Of a stretch of DNA of 64,000 nt, positions 7,452-16,503 are shown in pieces; position 1 is the first letter of the stretch; each line of letters opens with the position of its first letter. The stretch covers positions 1 through 64,000 of the forward strand of contig MGTT01000015.1 of assembly GCA_001799575.1 (NCBI GenBank), read 5' to 3'. The notes beneath the pieces were generated by a model. It had not been told where the DNA came from. It was given only the letters and a program-made list of their open reading frames with translations, and did not search any database. Origin of the DNA: Elusimicrobia bacterium GWA2_56_46 (GTDB taxonomy: Bacteria; Elusimicrobiota; Elusimicrobia; Elusimicrobiales; UBA9959). Both the position numbers and the translations under genes were made by a program.

Positions 7452-8948
7452 TCAGGTCAGCGGTATTTCTTTGGGAGGGGTTTCCAGTTCCCGGTGACGA
7501 AGCTCCACTTTCACGGCGCCCGCGCGATATTTATCTTCGAGATGTTTTTTAAGGCGCTCGGCGCAATAGACCGAGCGGTGCCGCCCGCCCGTGCAGCCGA
7601 ACGAGATCATCAGGTCGGTGAAATTCCGGGAAAGATAATTTTCCACCGCCGGATCCACGAGCCTGAACACATCCTCCAGGAACACGCCGGCTTGCGGCGT
7701 TCCGGCCAGGTATGCGGCGACTTCCGCGTCCCTGCCGGTCAGCGGAGCGTATCTCGCTTCCCGGCCGGGATTGGGGAGGAAGCGGCAGTCGAAGACAAAG
7801 CCGCCCCCGTGCCCTTTGTCGTCGGACGGGAAGCCGTTGCGGTAGGAAAAGCTTGAGACGCGCACCGTCAGCCCCAGTCTGGCGGCGCCGAACTGCCGCA
7901 GGTAAGAAGAGGCCGCCATGCTTTTAAAGATCCGGGTCAGTTCCGGCAGTTTCACCGGGACTTCCGCGTTCCTGAGCAGCCATTCTATATTTCTTACGGC
8001 ATACGGCACGCTCTGCAGGAACTGCGTTTTGCCCTCATAAAAACCTCGCAGGCCGTAAGCGCCCAGCGCCTGCATGATCCTCACGTATACATAACCGTGA
8101 AAATATTTCATGAACCTGGCCCTGTCAGCCTTCCCCGACAGGGCGGCGGCGTCAAGATAATATCCCAGCAGTTCACTACGTATTTCGTACGGAATATCGG
8201 CCTTGGCGTCGTATAACAGAGACGCGACGTCATACTGCAGCGCCCCTTTGCGGCCGCCCTGGTAATCTATGAAATACGGCTCCCCGTCCCTCAGCATCAC
8301 ATTCCTGGACTGGAAATCCCGGTACATGAAATAAGAAATCTCGGCTTCCAGCAGAAACCCGGCAAGAACGTTGAAATCGTCCTCCAGTTTCTGCTCGTTG
8401 AACGGGATCTTCGAGAGCCGCAGAAAGTAATATTTGAAATAATTCAGATCCCACATTATAGACCGGCGGTCGAAGCTGTCGCGGGGATAGCAGTGTTTAT
8501 AATCCAGCGTCTTTCCGGCCCCCAGCTGGAAGCGCGGCAGCCAGTCCAGGGTTTTTTTGTACGCCGCGAGCGCCGGGGCCGGAAAGCCGGGGCCGGAGCG
8601 TTCCCCGAGCAGAAACTGGAAAAGCGTCATGTCGCCCAGATCCTCTTCCAGGTAAATATTCCTTGAAAGATCGGAAGCGTAGATCTCCGGCACCGGCAGG
8701 CCTTCTTTCCTGAAATGTTTGGAGAACTCTATAAAAGCCGCGTTCTCCAGTTTATCCGGGCCCGCGGCGCCTATTACGGTGCGCCCCGCTCCGCCCAGGC
8801 GGAACAGCCTGCGCGCGGAGCCGTCGCCTTTAAGCGGCTCCATGGTCTCCGGCGCGGAACCGAAAGTTTTCTTAAAAAGGGCTTTAAGATTGCCCTCGGC
8901 CGTAACGGCCGCGGCGGGCGGCTGAAGTTCTGTTTTTTTGATCGGCAT
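7452..8948 (-). CDS. Fusion of AmgK-like sugar kinase and RapZ C-terminal domain
   Basis: A 498-residue two-domain protein. Residues about 15-340 are an aminoglycoside-phosphotransferase-fold kinase (GDGSARRLFRL nucleotide loop, YLEEDLGD, catalytic YMYRDFQSRNVML, metal-binding YFIDYQGG), as in AmgK. Residues about 360-498 match the RapZ/YvcJ C-terminal domain: VSSFSYRNGFP, FVFDCRFLPNPG, PLTGRDAEV, and ISFGCTGGRHRSVYCAERL. RapZ's C-domain senses glucosamine-6-phosphate in E. coli; here no P-loop N-domain is present. The fusion therefore joins amino-sugar phosphorylation with an amino-sugar-sensing-type domain, beside MurU. Start ATG 8948 begins MPIKKTEL and no better start is seen. Confidence 0.78.
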   Translation of the reverse strand: MPIKKTELQPPAAAVTAEGNLKALFKKTFGSAPETMEPLKGDGSARRLFRLGGAGRTVIGAAGPDKLENAAFIEFSKHFRKEGLPVPEIYASDLSRNIYLEEDLGDMTLFQFLLGERSGPGFPAPALAAYKKTLDWLPRFQLGAGKTLDYKHCYPRDSFDRRSIMWDLNYFKYYFLRLSKIPFNEQKLEDDFNVLAGFLLEAEISYFMYRDFQSRNVMLRDGEPYFIDYQGGRKGALQYDVASLLYDAKADIPYEIRSELLGYYLDAAALSGKADRARFMKYFHGYVYVRIMQALGAYGLRGFYEGKTQFLQSVPYAVRNIEWLLRNAEVPVKLPELTRIFKSMAASSYLRQFGAARLGLTVRVSSFSYRNGFPSDDKGHGGGFVFDCRFLPNPGREARYAPLTGRDAEVAAYLAGTPQAGVFLEDVFRLVDPAVENYLSRNFTDLMISFGCTGGRHRSVYCAERLKKHLEDKYRAGAVKVELRHRELETPPKEIPLT

Positions 8949-8968
8949 AATATATCCCCGGACCGACC

Positions 8969-8994
8969 GTCATTCCGGCGAAAGCCGGTGTGAC
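8969..8994. repeat. REP-like hairpin
   Basis: GTCA-TT-CCGGC-GAAA-GCCGG-TG-TGAC: a symmetric stem of 5+4 pairs with a GAAA tetraloop, in the divergent gap between the kinase fusion and scpB. This is a common REP-type palindrome. Confidence 0.55.
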
Positions 8995-9079
8995 GAACTG
9001 CTTTCAGGTTAACTGATTTTTCCCAGCGTTAAAATTATACAATACCTAAACGCACGTCAGCGCTAAGCAAGGAGACTCC

Positions 9080-9859
9080 ATGGCCCTCATATTAAGCGAG
9101 TTGAAAGACCGGACAGGCATCCTCACTTTAAACAATCCCGAAAGACGCAACGCCCTCAGCCTTGAGTTGTGCGAGGAACTGCGCGCGGCGCTGGAAGATC
9201 TAAGGGATCGGAAAGTGCCGGTGGCGATAATCCGGGCGCCACGCGACGCGAAAGTCTGGTCGGCGGGACACGATATCAAACAGCTGCCGCAGGTCTGCCA
9301 CGAGCCGCTGGCATATGACAGTCCCATGGAAAAGGCGCTGCGCGCCATCCAGGAATTCCCGGGCGCCGTCATAGCGATGGTGCAGGGCGGGGTATGGGGC
9401 GGGGCCTCGGATCTCATCATGACCTGCGACATCGCCGTAGGCGACGAGACCTCCACTTTCGCCATCACGCCGGTAAAGATCGGCCTGCCGTATAACGCTT
9501 CCGGCATCGTGCATTTCATCAACCGCGTGGGCTTAAGCATCGCAAAGGAGATGTTCTTCACCGGAGAACCGGTCAAGGCCGAGCGGGCCTATCACTTCGG
9601 GATACTAAACCATCTGGTCTCCTCAAAGGAGGTGGAACGCTTCACGCTGGAACTGGCCGCGTCCATAGCCGCCAATTCCCCTCTTGCCGTGGCGGTGATC
9701 AAGGAACAGTTCCGCCTGCTGGCGGAAGCCCATCCTCTTACGGCGGATGCGTTCGAGCGCATCCAGGCCCTGCGGCGCAAAGTCTACAACAGCCACGATT
9801 ACGAAGAGGGCATAAAGGCTTTCTTCGAAAAACGCAAACCGGTTTTCAGGGGAGAGTAG
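9080..9859 (+). CDS. scpB: Methylmalonyl-CoA decarboxylase (crotonase superfamily)
   Basis: A 259-residue crotonase-fold protein that closely follows E. coli ScpB along its whole length: RRNALS, WSAGHDIKQLP, the second oxyanion loop VQGGVWGGASDLIM, TFAITPVKIGLPYNASGI, GILNHLV, SPLAVAVIKEQFR, AFERIQALRRKVY and EKRKPVF. ScpB converts methylmalonyl-CoA to propionyl-CoA, the last step of the succinate-to-propionate route with methylmalonyl-CoA mutase. No mutase or CoA-transferase is nearby, so it is an orphan here. ATG 9080 follows AAGGAG by six bases. It converges on hrpB with a six-base gap. General enoyl-CoA hydratase activity is a less likely alternative. Confidence 0.82.
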   Translation: MALILSELKDRTGILTLNNPERRNALSLELCEELRAALEDLRDRKVPVAIIRAPRDAKVWSAGHDIKQLPQVCHEPLAYDSPMEKALRAIQEFPGAVIAMVQGGVWGGASDLIMTCDIAVGDETSTFAITPVKIGLPYNASGIVHFINRVGLSIAKEMFFTGEPVKAERAYHFGILNHLVSSKEVERFTLELAASIAANSPLAVAVIKEQFRLLAEAHPLTADAFERIQALRRKVYNSHDYEEGIKAFFEKRKPVFRGE

Positions 9860-9865
9860 GGCAGT

Positions 9866-12415
9866 CTAGGGCCATTTGTGTTTGGGGTAGCGGCGGGCGA
9901 GCTGGGGCCTCAGTCTGGGGTAGCTTTCCGCCCAGAAATTTTTGAGATCTTTTGTAACCTGCACGGGCCGCATGGACGGGGCGAGTATATGCACCACCAG
10001 CGGCGCCCGCCCGGCCGCGATGCGCGGCGTCTCGGTAAGGGAAAACAGATCCTGTATTTTGGCTTCCAGATAGGGCTCTCGCCCGCGCGGATAGCTGATC
10101 TTCGCTTTTCTCCCGCCCGGCATTTGCAGCCTCAGCGGGGCATACCGCTCTATAAGCCGGTTCTTCTCCCACCCGAACCAGTTCTGCAGCGAGGGCAGCA
10201 CGGGCCGCTCCCTGGCGTCGGAGACGCTTTTCGCGCCGGCGCAGATCTCGGATATGATCAGCTTCAGATCCTCTTCGCCCAGCGGCTCAAGGCCGAGGTC
10301 GGGGCAGGTTTTCGCCAGGAACTCCACGCGCGACAGCCACTCCTCGACTTCCTCGTTCCAGGCGGTAAATTTACGCCGGCCGCTGATGAATTCCTCCGCT
10401 ATAAGGCTGGAGGAAGATCCGCCGGCGGCGGCCGAAGTTATCTCGCTGAGGATGACCACGTCCCGGTAAAGCGTAAGCTTTTCGGTCACGGGACTTAGCA
10501 TATCCTTGTCCAACGCGGGACGCGAAAGCGTTTTTATCTCCCCGGGGAAAGCCTCGCGGAGCCACTCTTCCCGGATCTCAGCCGCGAACGAAAGGGTAAT
10601 GTCGGCGCCGGTACGCCCGGGGCTTTCAAGCGCCTCGCCCGCGCAGATCAGCGCGGAGCCGGCGGCCGCGCTTTTCGGGTTGAGCCGGGCGCGCTTGCCT
10701 CCCGGCAGCTGGTAGCGGGACGCATCCGCGGAAACCAGCGCGGCCACGCGGTCGGGGAAAGCGCGCAGAAAACATTGCGAAGCCAGGGTAAGCGCCTCGC
10801 CCCGCCCTTTTGGCTCGTCGACTTGGGGTTTAGATTTCCGTCCGGTTTCCAGATCTTTTGTTCCGGGGCCAAAAGGGCGGGGCCCGCCCGCCAGGCGTTT
10901 CGCGGCGCGCCATGTTTCCCTGGCGGCCGCGTGTTTCAGACCGGCTCGCCCGCAGGCGTAGGGCTCAAAATCCGATGCCGCGCAAAATTCCAGCGCCTCG
11001 ATCACGGCGGCAAGGTCGGAACGCGTACCGGTACCGTAAAGTCCGGCCTCCCCTCCCCGCTCCAGCCGCAGGCCGCGCCCCTGGGCCGCGGCCGCTATAA
11101 GGGAACATTCATAAACGCAGCCCAGGCGCCCGGCCTCCGTCAGCATACGGGAATAGCGCGGGTGCAGCGGATACCGGGCCATGGAGCGCCCCTCGGCGGT
11201 GAGTTCCCCCCGCGCGTCGGCCGCCCCCAATTCCGCCAGGAGATTTTCCGCGCGGTCCGCGGCCTGTTTATCCGGGGGATCGAGCCAGTCGAGAGCGTCA
11301 AAGCCGCGGAAGCCGCAGGCTTTCAGCGTGAGCAGGGCTTCGCTCAGATCCAGGCGCAGCATCTCCGGCGCGAGCGAAACGGGGCGATGACGGTTTTCCC
11401 GCTCCGTCCATAACCGCGCGCAGAGCCCGGGGCCGGTCCGGCCCGCTCGCCCCGCGCGCTGCGCGGCCGACTGGGAGGAGATGCTCTCCGTGAACAGCGT
11501 GTTGATGCCGCGCGCGCCGTCAAAACGGGCCACCCGGGCCAGGCCGCTGTCTATCACCGCGGTAACGCCGTCTATGGTCAGCGAGGTTTCCGCCACGTTG
11601 GTGGCGATTATTATTTTGCGGCGAACCGAGGGCGCCAGCGCGGCGTCCTGTTCGCGCGGCGTCATTTCCCCGTGCAGCGGCATGACGGCGAAACCGGCGA
11701 GGGCCGGGCTCCCCGAAAGTTCGGCGGCCGTCCTGTTTATCTCGAACGCGCCGGGCATAAATATGAGAGCGTGCCCGCCGCCAATGGCGGGCAGCAGCCG
11801 GGCGGCCGCCCGCGCCGCACCCTCCCACGGCGGGAGCTTGGCGGCGGCTTCTCCGCAGTAGGAGATCTCCACGGGGTAGGCCCGTCCTTCGGCCAGCACG
11901 GTTTCGCACGGGGCCAGGTAAGCCGCCAGCGCTTTTTCGTCCAGCGTGGCCGACATAACCGCCACCAGCAGATCCGGCCTCGGCCCGCGCTGGAGCGCCA
12001 GGCAGGCCGCCAGGGTAAGGTCGCCGTGTATATGGCGCTCATGAAATTCGTCCAGGATTATCGCGGAATAGTTCTTAAGAAGCGGATCCGAAACCAGTTC
12101 GCGCAGCAGGATCCCCTCGGTCTCGAACACCAGGCGGGTATCGGGCCCGGTTCTGTCCTCAAAACGCACGCGGTAGCCCGTTTCTCCGCCCGGCACGCCG
12201 CCCCTTTCTCCGGCGACGCGCGCCGCCAGCATCCTGGCGGCCAGACGACGCGGTTCCAGGACCGCGATCCTGCCTTTAAACTTGCCGCTGTCCAGCAGCA
12301 GCTGCGGAACTTTTGTGGATTTACCGGAACCCGCGGGCGAGGAAATTACAAGCCGCCCGCCCGGAACGGCCGCGCGCAGGATCTTATCGGCGCTATGGAT
12401 TATGGGGAGTTTCAC
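9866..12415 (-). CDS. hrpB: ATP-dependent DEAH-box helicase HrpB
   Basis: An 849-residue DExH helicase. In order: motif I SSPAGSGKSTKVPQLL, motif Ia LEPRRLAARMLA, motif II DEFHER, motif III MSATLD, motif IV/V IIATNVAETSLTI, motif VI SAAQRAGRAGRTGPG, then the HA2 region and the HrpB-specific C-terminus. E. coli HrpB is 809 residues, so the length fits. I chose the GTG at 12415, which overlaps the udk stop as GTGA and opens with KLPIIHSADKIL, the family's start; the longer frame upstream runs through udk. The cellular role of HrpB (RNA processing) is poorly defined. Confidence 0.88.
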   Translation of the reverse strand: MKLPIIHSADKILRAAVPGGRLVISSPAGSGKSTKVPQLLLDSGKFKGRIAVLEPRRLAARMLAARVAGERGGVPGGETGYRVRFEDRTGPDTRLVFETEGILLRELVSDPLLKNYSAIILDEFHERHIHGDLTLAACLALQRGPRPDLLVAVMSATLDEKALAAYLAPCETVLAEGRAYPVEISYCGEAAAKLPPWEGAARAAARLLPAIGGGHALIFMPGAFEINRTAAELSGSPALAGFAVMPLHGEMTPREQDAALAPSVRRKIIIATNVAETSLTIDGVTAVIDSGLARVARFDGARGINTLFTESISSQSAAQRAGRAGRTGPGLCARLWTERENRHRPVSLAPEMLRLDLSEALLTLKACGFRGFDALDWLDPPDKQAADRAENLLAELGAADARGELTAEGRSMARYPLHPRYSRMLTEAGRLGCVYECSLIAAAAQGRGLRLERGGEAGLYGTGTRSDLAAVIEALEFCAASDFEPYACGRAGLKHAAARETWRAAKRLAGGPRPFGPGTKDLETGRKSKPQVDEPKGRGEALTLASQCFLRAFPDRVAALVSADASRYQLPGGKRARLNPKSAAAGSALICAGEALESPGRTGADITLSFAAEIREEWLREAFPGEIKTLSRPALDKDMLSPVTEKLTLYRDVVILSEITSAAAGGSSSSLIAEEFISGRRKFTAWNEEVEEWLSRVEFLAKTCPDLGLEPLGEEDLKLIISEICAGAKSVSDARERPVLPSLQNWFGWEKNRLIERYAPLRLQMPGGRKAKISYPRGREPYLEAKIQDLFSLTETPRIAAGRAPLVVHILAPSMRPVQVTKDLKNFWAESYPRLRPQLARRYPKHKWP

Positions 12416-13053
12416 CGGAAGTGGTCGCGCATCATTCTCACGAGGCCTTCCGTGGCCTTGCCAGGGATCTCTTCCCCCTCCCAGTTTATCGAGAAATGGG
12501 CGTTCCTCTGGGTCGGCTTGACATAGGTTTCGTACATGGGCATGACCGTGGCAAGGATCTGGTGCTTGGCGCCCTCTATATCGCGCCCCCTCTCCGTGAT
12601 GTCGCGCTGCACCCTGCGGAGCGCCGCCGTGACCATGCCGGTGGAAACGAAGATCTTGTAATCGCACAACTGCAGCAGTTTCGGGAAATAAAGCGTATAC
12701 AGCCCCTCCACCACTATCAGCCGGGTAGGGTCGCACGGGACGGTTTTTTTGGCGCGCGTATGAAGTTTGAAATTATAAACGGGATGCTGAATGGTTTTTC
12801 CGGCGCAGAGTTCGGTTAAATGCCTGACGGCCAGGGCGGAATCGATGGCATCCGGGTGGTCGAAATTATAGGTCTTCCTTTCGTCGAAACTCAGATGATC
12901 GAGCGGCTGGTAATAATTATCCAGCGAGAAAAGCCGCCCGTCCACGCCTATTTTACGGCATTCGTCTATAAGTTTTCGCGCGAGCGTCGTCTTGCCGGAA
13001 CCTGAACCGCCCGCTATCCCCAGAATGAACCGCGATTTTTTATTATTGTCCAT
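12412..13053 (-). CDS. udk: Uridine kinase
   Basis: A 213-residue P-loop kinase with GIAGGSGSGKTTLARKL (Walker A), SLDNYYQPLD, the YNFDHPDAID segment that binds the nucleoside, VVEGLYTLYFPKL, and RRVQRDITERGRD (LID region), all diagnostic of uridine/cytidine kinase. It phosphorylates uridine and cytidine in pyrimidine salvage in the cytoplasm. It overlaps the start of hrpB by four bases and is preceded six bases upstream by a small membrane protein gene, so the three probably form one transcript. Confidence 0.9.
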   Translation of the reverse strand: MDNNKKSRFILGIAGGSGSGKTTLARKLIDECRKIGVDGRLFSLDNYYQPLDHLSFDERKTYNFDHPDAIDSALAVRHLTELCAGKTIQHPVYNFKLHTRAKKTVPCDPTRLIVVEGLYTLYFPKLLQLCDYKIFVSTGMVTAALRRVQRDITERGRDIEGAKHQILATVMPMYETYVKPTQRNAHFSINWEGEEIPGKATEGLVRMMRDHFR

Positions 13054-13059
13054 TTATCC

Positions 13060-13509
13060 TCACCTCATGAACGACTTGGCCAGAAAAACCGCCAGGACGG
13101 CGGAGTAGAGCATCCAGCCGGCCTGGACCAGTTTGTACGCCGACGCCAGCACCCGGAAATTGCTCCAGCTCTTGTCTCCGACCATTATCAGTTCAAGTTC
13201 CGGGTACCTGGCGAACAACAGCTTGGTGGTGCGGTGTTCGTTGGAATAAAGTTTCGCCAGAAGCAGATTGGTCAGCAAAACTACGGCCGAAGCCAGGATC
13301 AGCGGCGGCAGGCCGCAGCCACGATCCGCCGGAGACATCAAAACATATCCGACGGCGGAAAAATTCAGGATGACGCCCAGCAAAACCAACTGATCCTGGA
13401 AGCGGCTTATTCTGCGCAGGTAGCTGTCGGCCAGATTCACCGCGAACTTCCTGCTTTTCTCATCCCTCTCAAAAACTCTCCCGAGCAAATCAATGAAAAT
13501 ATCTATCAT
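13060..13509 (-). CDS. Small membrane protein of unknown function
   Basis: A 149-residue protein, not recognised. Residues 1-35 are amphipathic and charged (FERDEKSRKFAVNLADSYLRRI). Two hydrophobic segments follow at about 40-60 and 66-88, then a polar stretch (SNEHRTTKLLFARYPELELIMVGDKSW) and a final hydrophobic helix at about 125-147. It is the first gene of the udk-hrpB unit. Spacing to udk is six bases. Confidence 0.55.
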   Translation of the reverse strand: MIDIFIDLLGRVFERDEKSRKFAVNLADSYLRRISRFQDQLVLLGVILNFSAVGYVLMSPADRGCGLPPLILASAVVLLTNLLLAKLYSNEHRTTKLLFARYPELELIMVGDKSWSNFRVLASAYKLVQAGWMLYSAVLAVFLAKSFMR

Positions 13510-13593
13510 AAGTTTCTTCGTTAACCCGGTCCGACCGGACGCCTCATTCCCTTTCTTCCTTTATCCTTGATCCTTAAGCCTTTAGCCTTGTTT

Positions 13594-15126
13594 CTACTCC
13601 CACTCTATGGTCGCCGGCGGCTTGGAGGTGATATCGTACACCACCCTGTTCACGCCCCGAACCTCGCCGACTATCCTGGCGGAGACGCGGCGCATCAACT
13701 CATAAGGCAGCCTGGACCAGTCCGCCGTCATCCCGTCCGTGGAACCGACGCAGCGCACCGCGATGACGTTCTCATAAGAACGCTCATCGCCCATCACTCC
13801 CACGGTCCTGACCGGCAGCAGCACGCAAAAGGCCTGCCAGATCTTAGGATACCAGCCGAAAGCCAGGATCTCTTCGCGCAGGATCAGGTCGGCCTTGCCC
13901 AGGACGGCCAGCCGTTCTCCGGTCACGCAGCCCAGCACCCTGATGGCCAGGCCGGGGCCGGGAAAAGGATGCTGCATCAGTATGGCTTCGGGGATCCCGA
14001 GGCTCCGCCCCAGTTCCCGCGCCTCGTCCTTGAACAAGAAGCGCAGCGGCTCCACCAGCCCGAAACCCATCTTCTTCGGCAGGCCGCCGACATTGTGGTG
14101 GCTCTTGATCACGGCCGAAGGGCCTTTCACGGAAACGGATTCTATCACGTCGGGATAAAGCGTGCCCTGGACCAGGAACCCCGCGCCTTTTAATTTTTTG
14201 GCCTCGCTCTCAAAAACCTCGATAAAAGTGCGGCCTATGATTTTTCTTTTCCTTTCCGGCGAGACGACTCCCCTGAGCCGGCCCAGAAACAACTTCGAGG
14301 CGTCCACTATCTTCAGGTTGAAACGGAATTTTTTCCGGAAAATTTCCGTCATCCTTTCCCGGTCGCCGATCCTGAGCAGGCCCGTGTCCACGAAAATACA
14401 GTGCAGTTTCCTGCCGACGGCCCTGTGGGCCAGGACGGCCGCCACGGAGGAATCCACCCCGCCGGACAGGGCGCAGATGACGGCCTCTTTACCAACCCGC
14501 TTCTTTATACCGGCCACGGTTCCGGCCAGGAACGACGCGGGCGTCCAGCGCTCTTTGCAGCCGCAGACGCGGCGGGCGAAATTTTCGAGGATCCTGGCGC
14601 CGGAGGCAGTGTGCTGAACTTCCGGGTGGAACTGCACGGAGTAAAGGCCCCTGTCAACACACTCCATGGCCGCGATCGGAACATCATGAGTCCCCGCCGT
14701 CACCCTGAAGCCGTAAGGCGCGGCTTTGACCTCGTCGCCGTGGCTCATCCACACGTCAAGATTTTTCGGCACGCCCCTGAACAGAACGGAAGTCCCCCGA
14801 ACCTTCAGTTTCGAAAGACCGTATTCGCGTTTCAGAGCCTTATGCACCCTGCCGCCCATTTCGCGCGCGATAAGCTGCATGCCGTAACAGATACCCAGCA
14901 CCGGGATGCCGAGGCTGAGGACGGCCGGATCCGGAACGGGGGCGCCGGCGTCGCAGACGCTGGAGGGCCCGCCGGAAAGAATAATGCCTTTCGGGCTCCG
15001 GGAAAGGATCTCCTCCACCGGCGTGCGGAAAGGAAGGATCTCGCAATATACGCGCAGGCCGCGCAGGCGTCTGGCGATAAGCTGCGTATACTGGCTGCCG
15101 AAATCCAGGATCAATATTTGTTCCAT
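13594..15126 (-). CDS. guaA: GMP synthase (glutamine-hydrolysing)
   Basis: A 510-residue GMP synthase. The N-terminal class I glutaminase domain has DFGSQYTQLIARRLR, GICYGMQLIARE with the nucleophile Cys, and SVQFHPEVQHT with the catalytic His/Glu. The ATP pyrophosphatase domain has the P-loop ALSGGVDSSVAAVLA, and the C-terminal dimerisation domain ends in VYDITSKPPATIEWE, the family's near-invariant tail. It converts XMP to GMP. ATG 15126 starts MEQILILDFG as expected; the longer frame is noise. It lies 28 bases after guaB, giving a guaBA operon. Confidence 0.95.
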   Translation of the reverse strand: MEQILILDFGSQYTQLIARRLRGLRVYCEILPFRTPVEEILSRSPKGIILSGGPSSVCDAGAPVPDPAVLSLGIPVLGICYGMQLIAREMGGRVHKALKREYGLSKLKVRGTSVLFRGVPKNLDVWMSHGDEVKAAPYGFRVTAGTHDVPIAAMECVDRGLYSVQFHPEVQHTASGARILENFARRVCGCKERWTPASFLAGTVAGIKKRVGKEAVICALSGGVDSSVAAVLAHRAVGRKLHCIFVDTGLLRIGDRERMTEIFRKKFRFNLKIVDASKLFLGRLRGVVSPERKRKIIGRTFIEVFESEAKKLKGAGFLVQGTLYPDVIESVSVKGPSAVIKSHHNVGGLPKKMGFGLVEPLRFLFKDEARELGRSLGIPEAILMQHPFPGPGLAIRVLGCVTGERLAVLGKADLILREEILAFGWYPKIWQAFCVLLPVRTVGVMGDERSYENVIAVRCVGSTDGMTADWSRLPYELMRRVSARIVGEVRGVNRVVYDITSKPPATIEWE

Positions 15127-15154
15127 GAAAAATGCCCGATTGAAGATTCCGGAT

Positions 15155-16321
15155 TTACTTCGTTTTTCCCATTCCCACCGTCTGCGCCCGCTGCAACAGC
15201 TTGCCCTCGCTCTTGATTGACGGGGCGATAATGATCTGCGCCTGCTGCATCTCGCGGATGTTATGGCAGCCCAGGGCGCCCATGGAGGTCCGTAGCGCTC
15301 CGACCAGGTTCTGGCTTCCGTCGTCAACGCGCGCGGGGCCGAAAAGTATTTCCTCGATGGAGCCGGTGACGCCCACGTGCACGCGGGTGCCGCGCGGCAG
15401 GTTCGCGTGCGGAGTGGCCATGCCCCAATGATAACCCTTGCCGGGGGCCTCGGAGGCCTTGGCGAAAGGCGAACCGATCATCACGGCATCGGCGCCGGAG
15501 GCGATGGACTTACAGACGTCTCCGCCGTTATGCATGCCGCCGTCGGTAATGATGGGCACGTATCTGCCGGTCTTTCTGTAATGGAAATCCCGGGCCGCCG
15601 CGCAGTCCACGGTGGCGGTGACCTGCGGAACGCCGATGCCGATGACGCCGCGGGTGGTGCAGGCCGCGCCGGGCCCCACGCCCACCAGCAGGCCGGCCAC
15701 GCCGGTGTCCATCAGTTCAAGCGCCACGCGGTAGGTGACGCAGTTGCCCGCGAGCACCGGGATTTTCATCTTTTTTACGAAGCCGGCTATATCCAGCGTC
15801 TTCTGCTTTCTGGATTCGTATTTAATGGTGATGACGGTGGCCTGCACCACGAAAATATCCGCGCCCGCTTCTTTGGCGAGGGGGCCGAATTCGCCGGCGT
15901 TCTGCGGAATACACGACACGGCGCACGGAACTTTGGCCTTTTTAATCTCCTCCACGCGCCGCGCGATGAGTTTTGTCCGGACGGGCTCCTTGTAGATCTT
16001 CTGGAAGACTTCGGTAGTCCTGCCGGGCTCGCAGTTCACTATCATGTCCACGGCTTCTTCGGGATTCTCGTAGCGGGTGCTTATTCCGTCGAGGTTCAGC
16101 ACGGCCAGCCCGCCCAGCCTGTTCATGGCGGAGGCGAACCCGGTATTCACCACGCCGTCCATGGCGGAAGCGAGAAACGGTATTTTAAATTTTATGTCTC
16201 CGATCCTGAAAGAGATATCCGTATCGTCGGGGTCCACGCCGATACTGCCCGGCACAAGAGCGACTTCGTCGAAACCATAAGTTTGCCTGGCTTCCCTGTC
16301 GCGGCCGATAAAATGGGACAT
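15155..16321 (-). CDS. guaB: IMP dehydrogenase family protein without CBS domains
   Basis: A 388-residue (beta/alpha)8 IMPDH/GMP-reductase family protein. The catalytic loop [20 protein letters not shown] carries the active-site Cys, followed by [30 protein letters not shown] for IMP phosphate binding. The usual CBS pair (about 110 residues) is absent, as in the GuaB3-type IMPDH-related proteins. It is expected to make XMP for the adjacent guaA. ATG 16321 begins [19 protein letters not shown], which fits the family start. GMP reductase is unlikely given the GuaA partner. Confidence 0.85.
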   Translation of the reverse strand: MSHFIGRDREARQTYGFDEVALVPGSIGVDPDDTDISFRIGDIKFKIPFLASAMDGVVNTGFASAMNRLGGLAVLNLDGISTRYENPEEAVDMIVNCEPGRTTEVFQKIYKEPVRTKLIARRVEEIKKAKVPCAVSCIPQNAGEFGPLAKEAGADIFVVQATVITIKYESRKQKTLDIAGFVKKMKIPVLAGNCVTYRVALELMDTGVAGLLVGVGPGAACTTRGVIGIGVPQVTATVDCAAARDFHYRKTGRYVPIITDGGMHNGGDVCKSIASGADAVMIGSPFAKASEAPGKGYHWGMATPHANLPRGTRVHVGVTGSIEEILFGPARVDDGSQNLVGALRTSMGALGCHNIREMQQAQIIIAPSIKSEGKLLQRAQTVGMGKTK

Positions 16322-16485
16322 ACTCCGCCTCCTTCCGAAAATCACCGTCCGGATCCGGATAGATTTTAACAAATTATAAGCCCGCTGCGTCCGGCCCGCG
16401 CCGCCCGCCGGAAAAGGCGCGCTTCGCACGGCATACGTCCTGTTTGCGTAATTGCCGGAATTGCCGGTTTAAAAGGCGGGCCATA

Positions 16486-16496
16486 TATAATATAAT
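16486..16496 (+). promoter_or_regulatory. Overlapping TATAAT -10 elements before the outer-membrane protein gene
   Basis: TATAAT occurs at 16486-16491 and 16491-16496, with TTGCCG candidates for -35 at 16452 and 16461. The second -10 lies seven bases before the ATG at 16504, so the transcript would be leaderless or nearly so. Confidence 0.45.
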
Positions 16497-16503
16497 TCCA
16501 GTT

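Noticed and set aside
15377-16369. Plus-strand 330-residue open frame
   Set aside because: Antisense to the IMP dehydrogenase-family gene, with no recognisable motifs.
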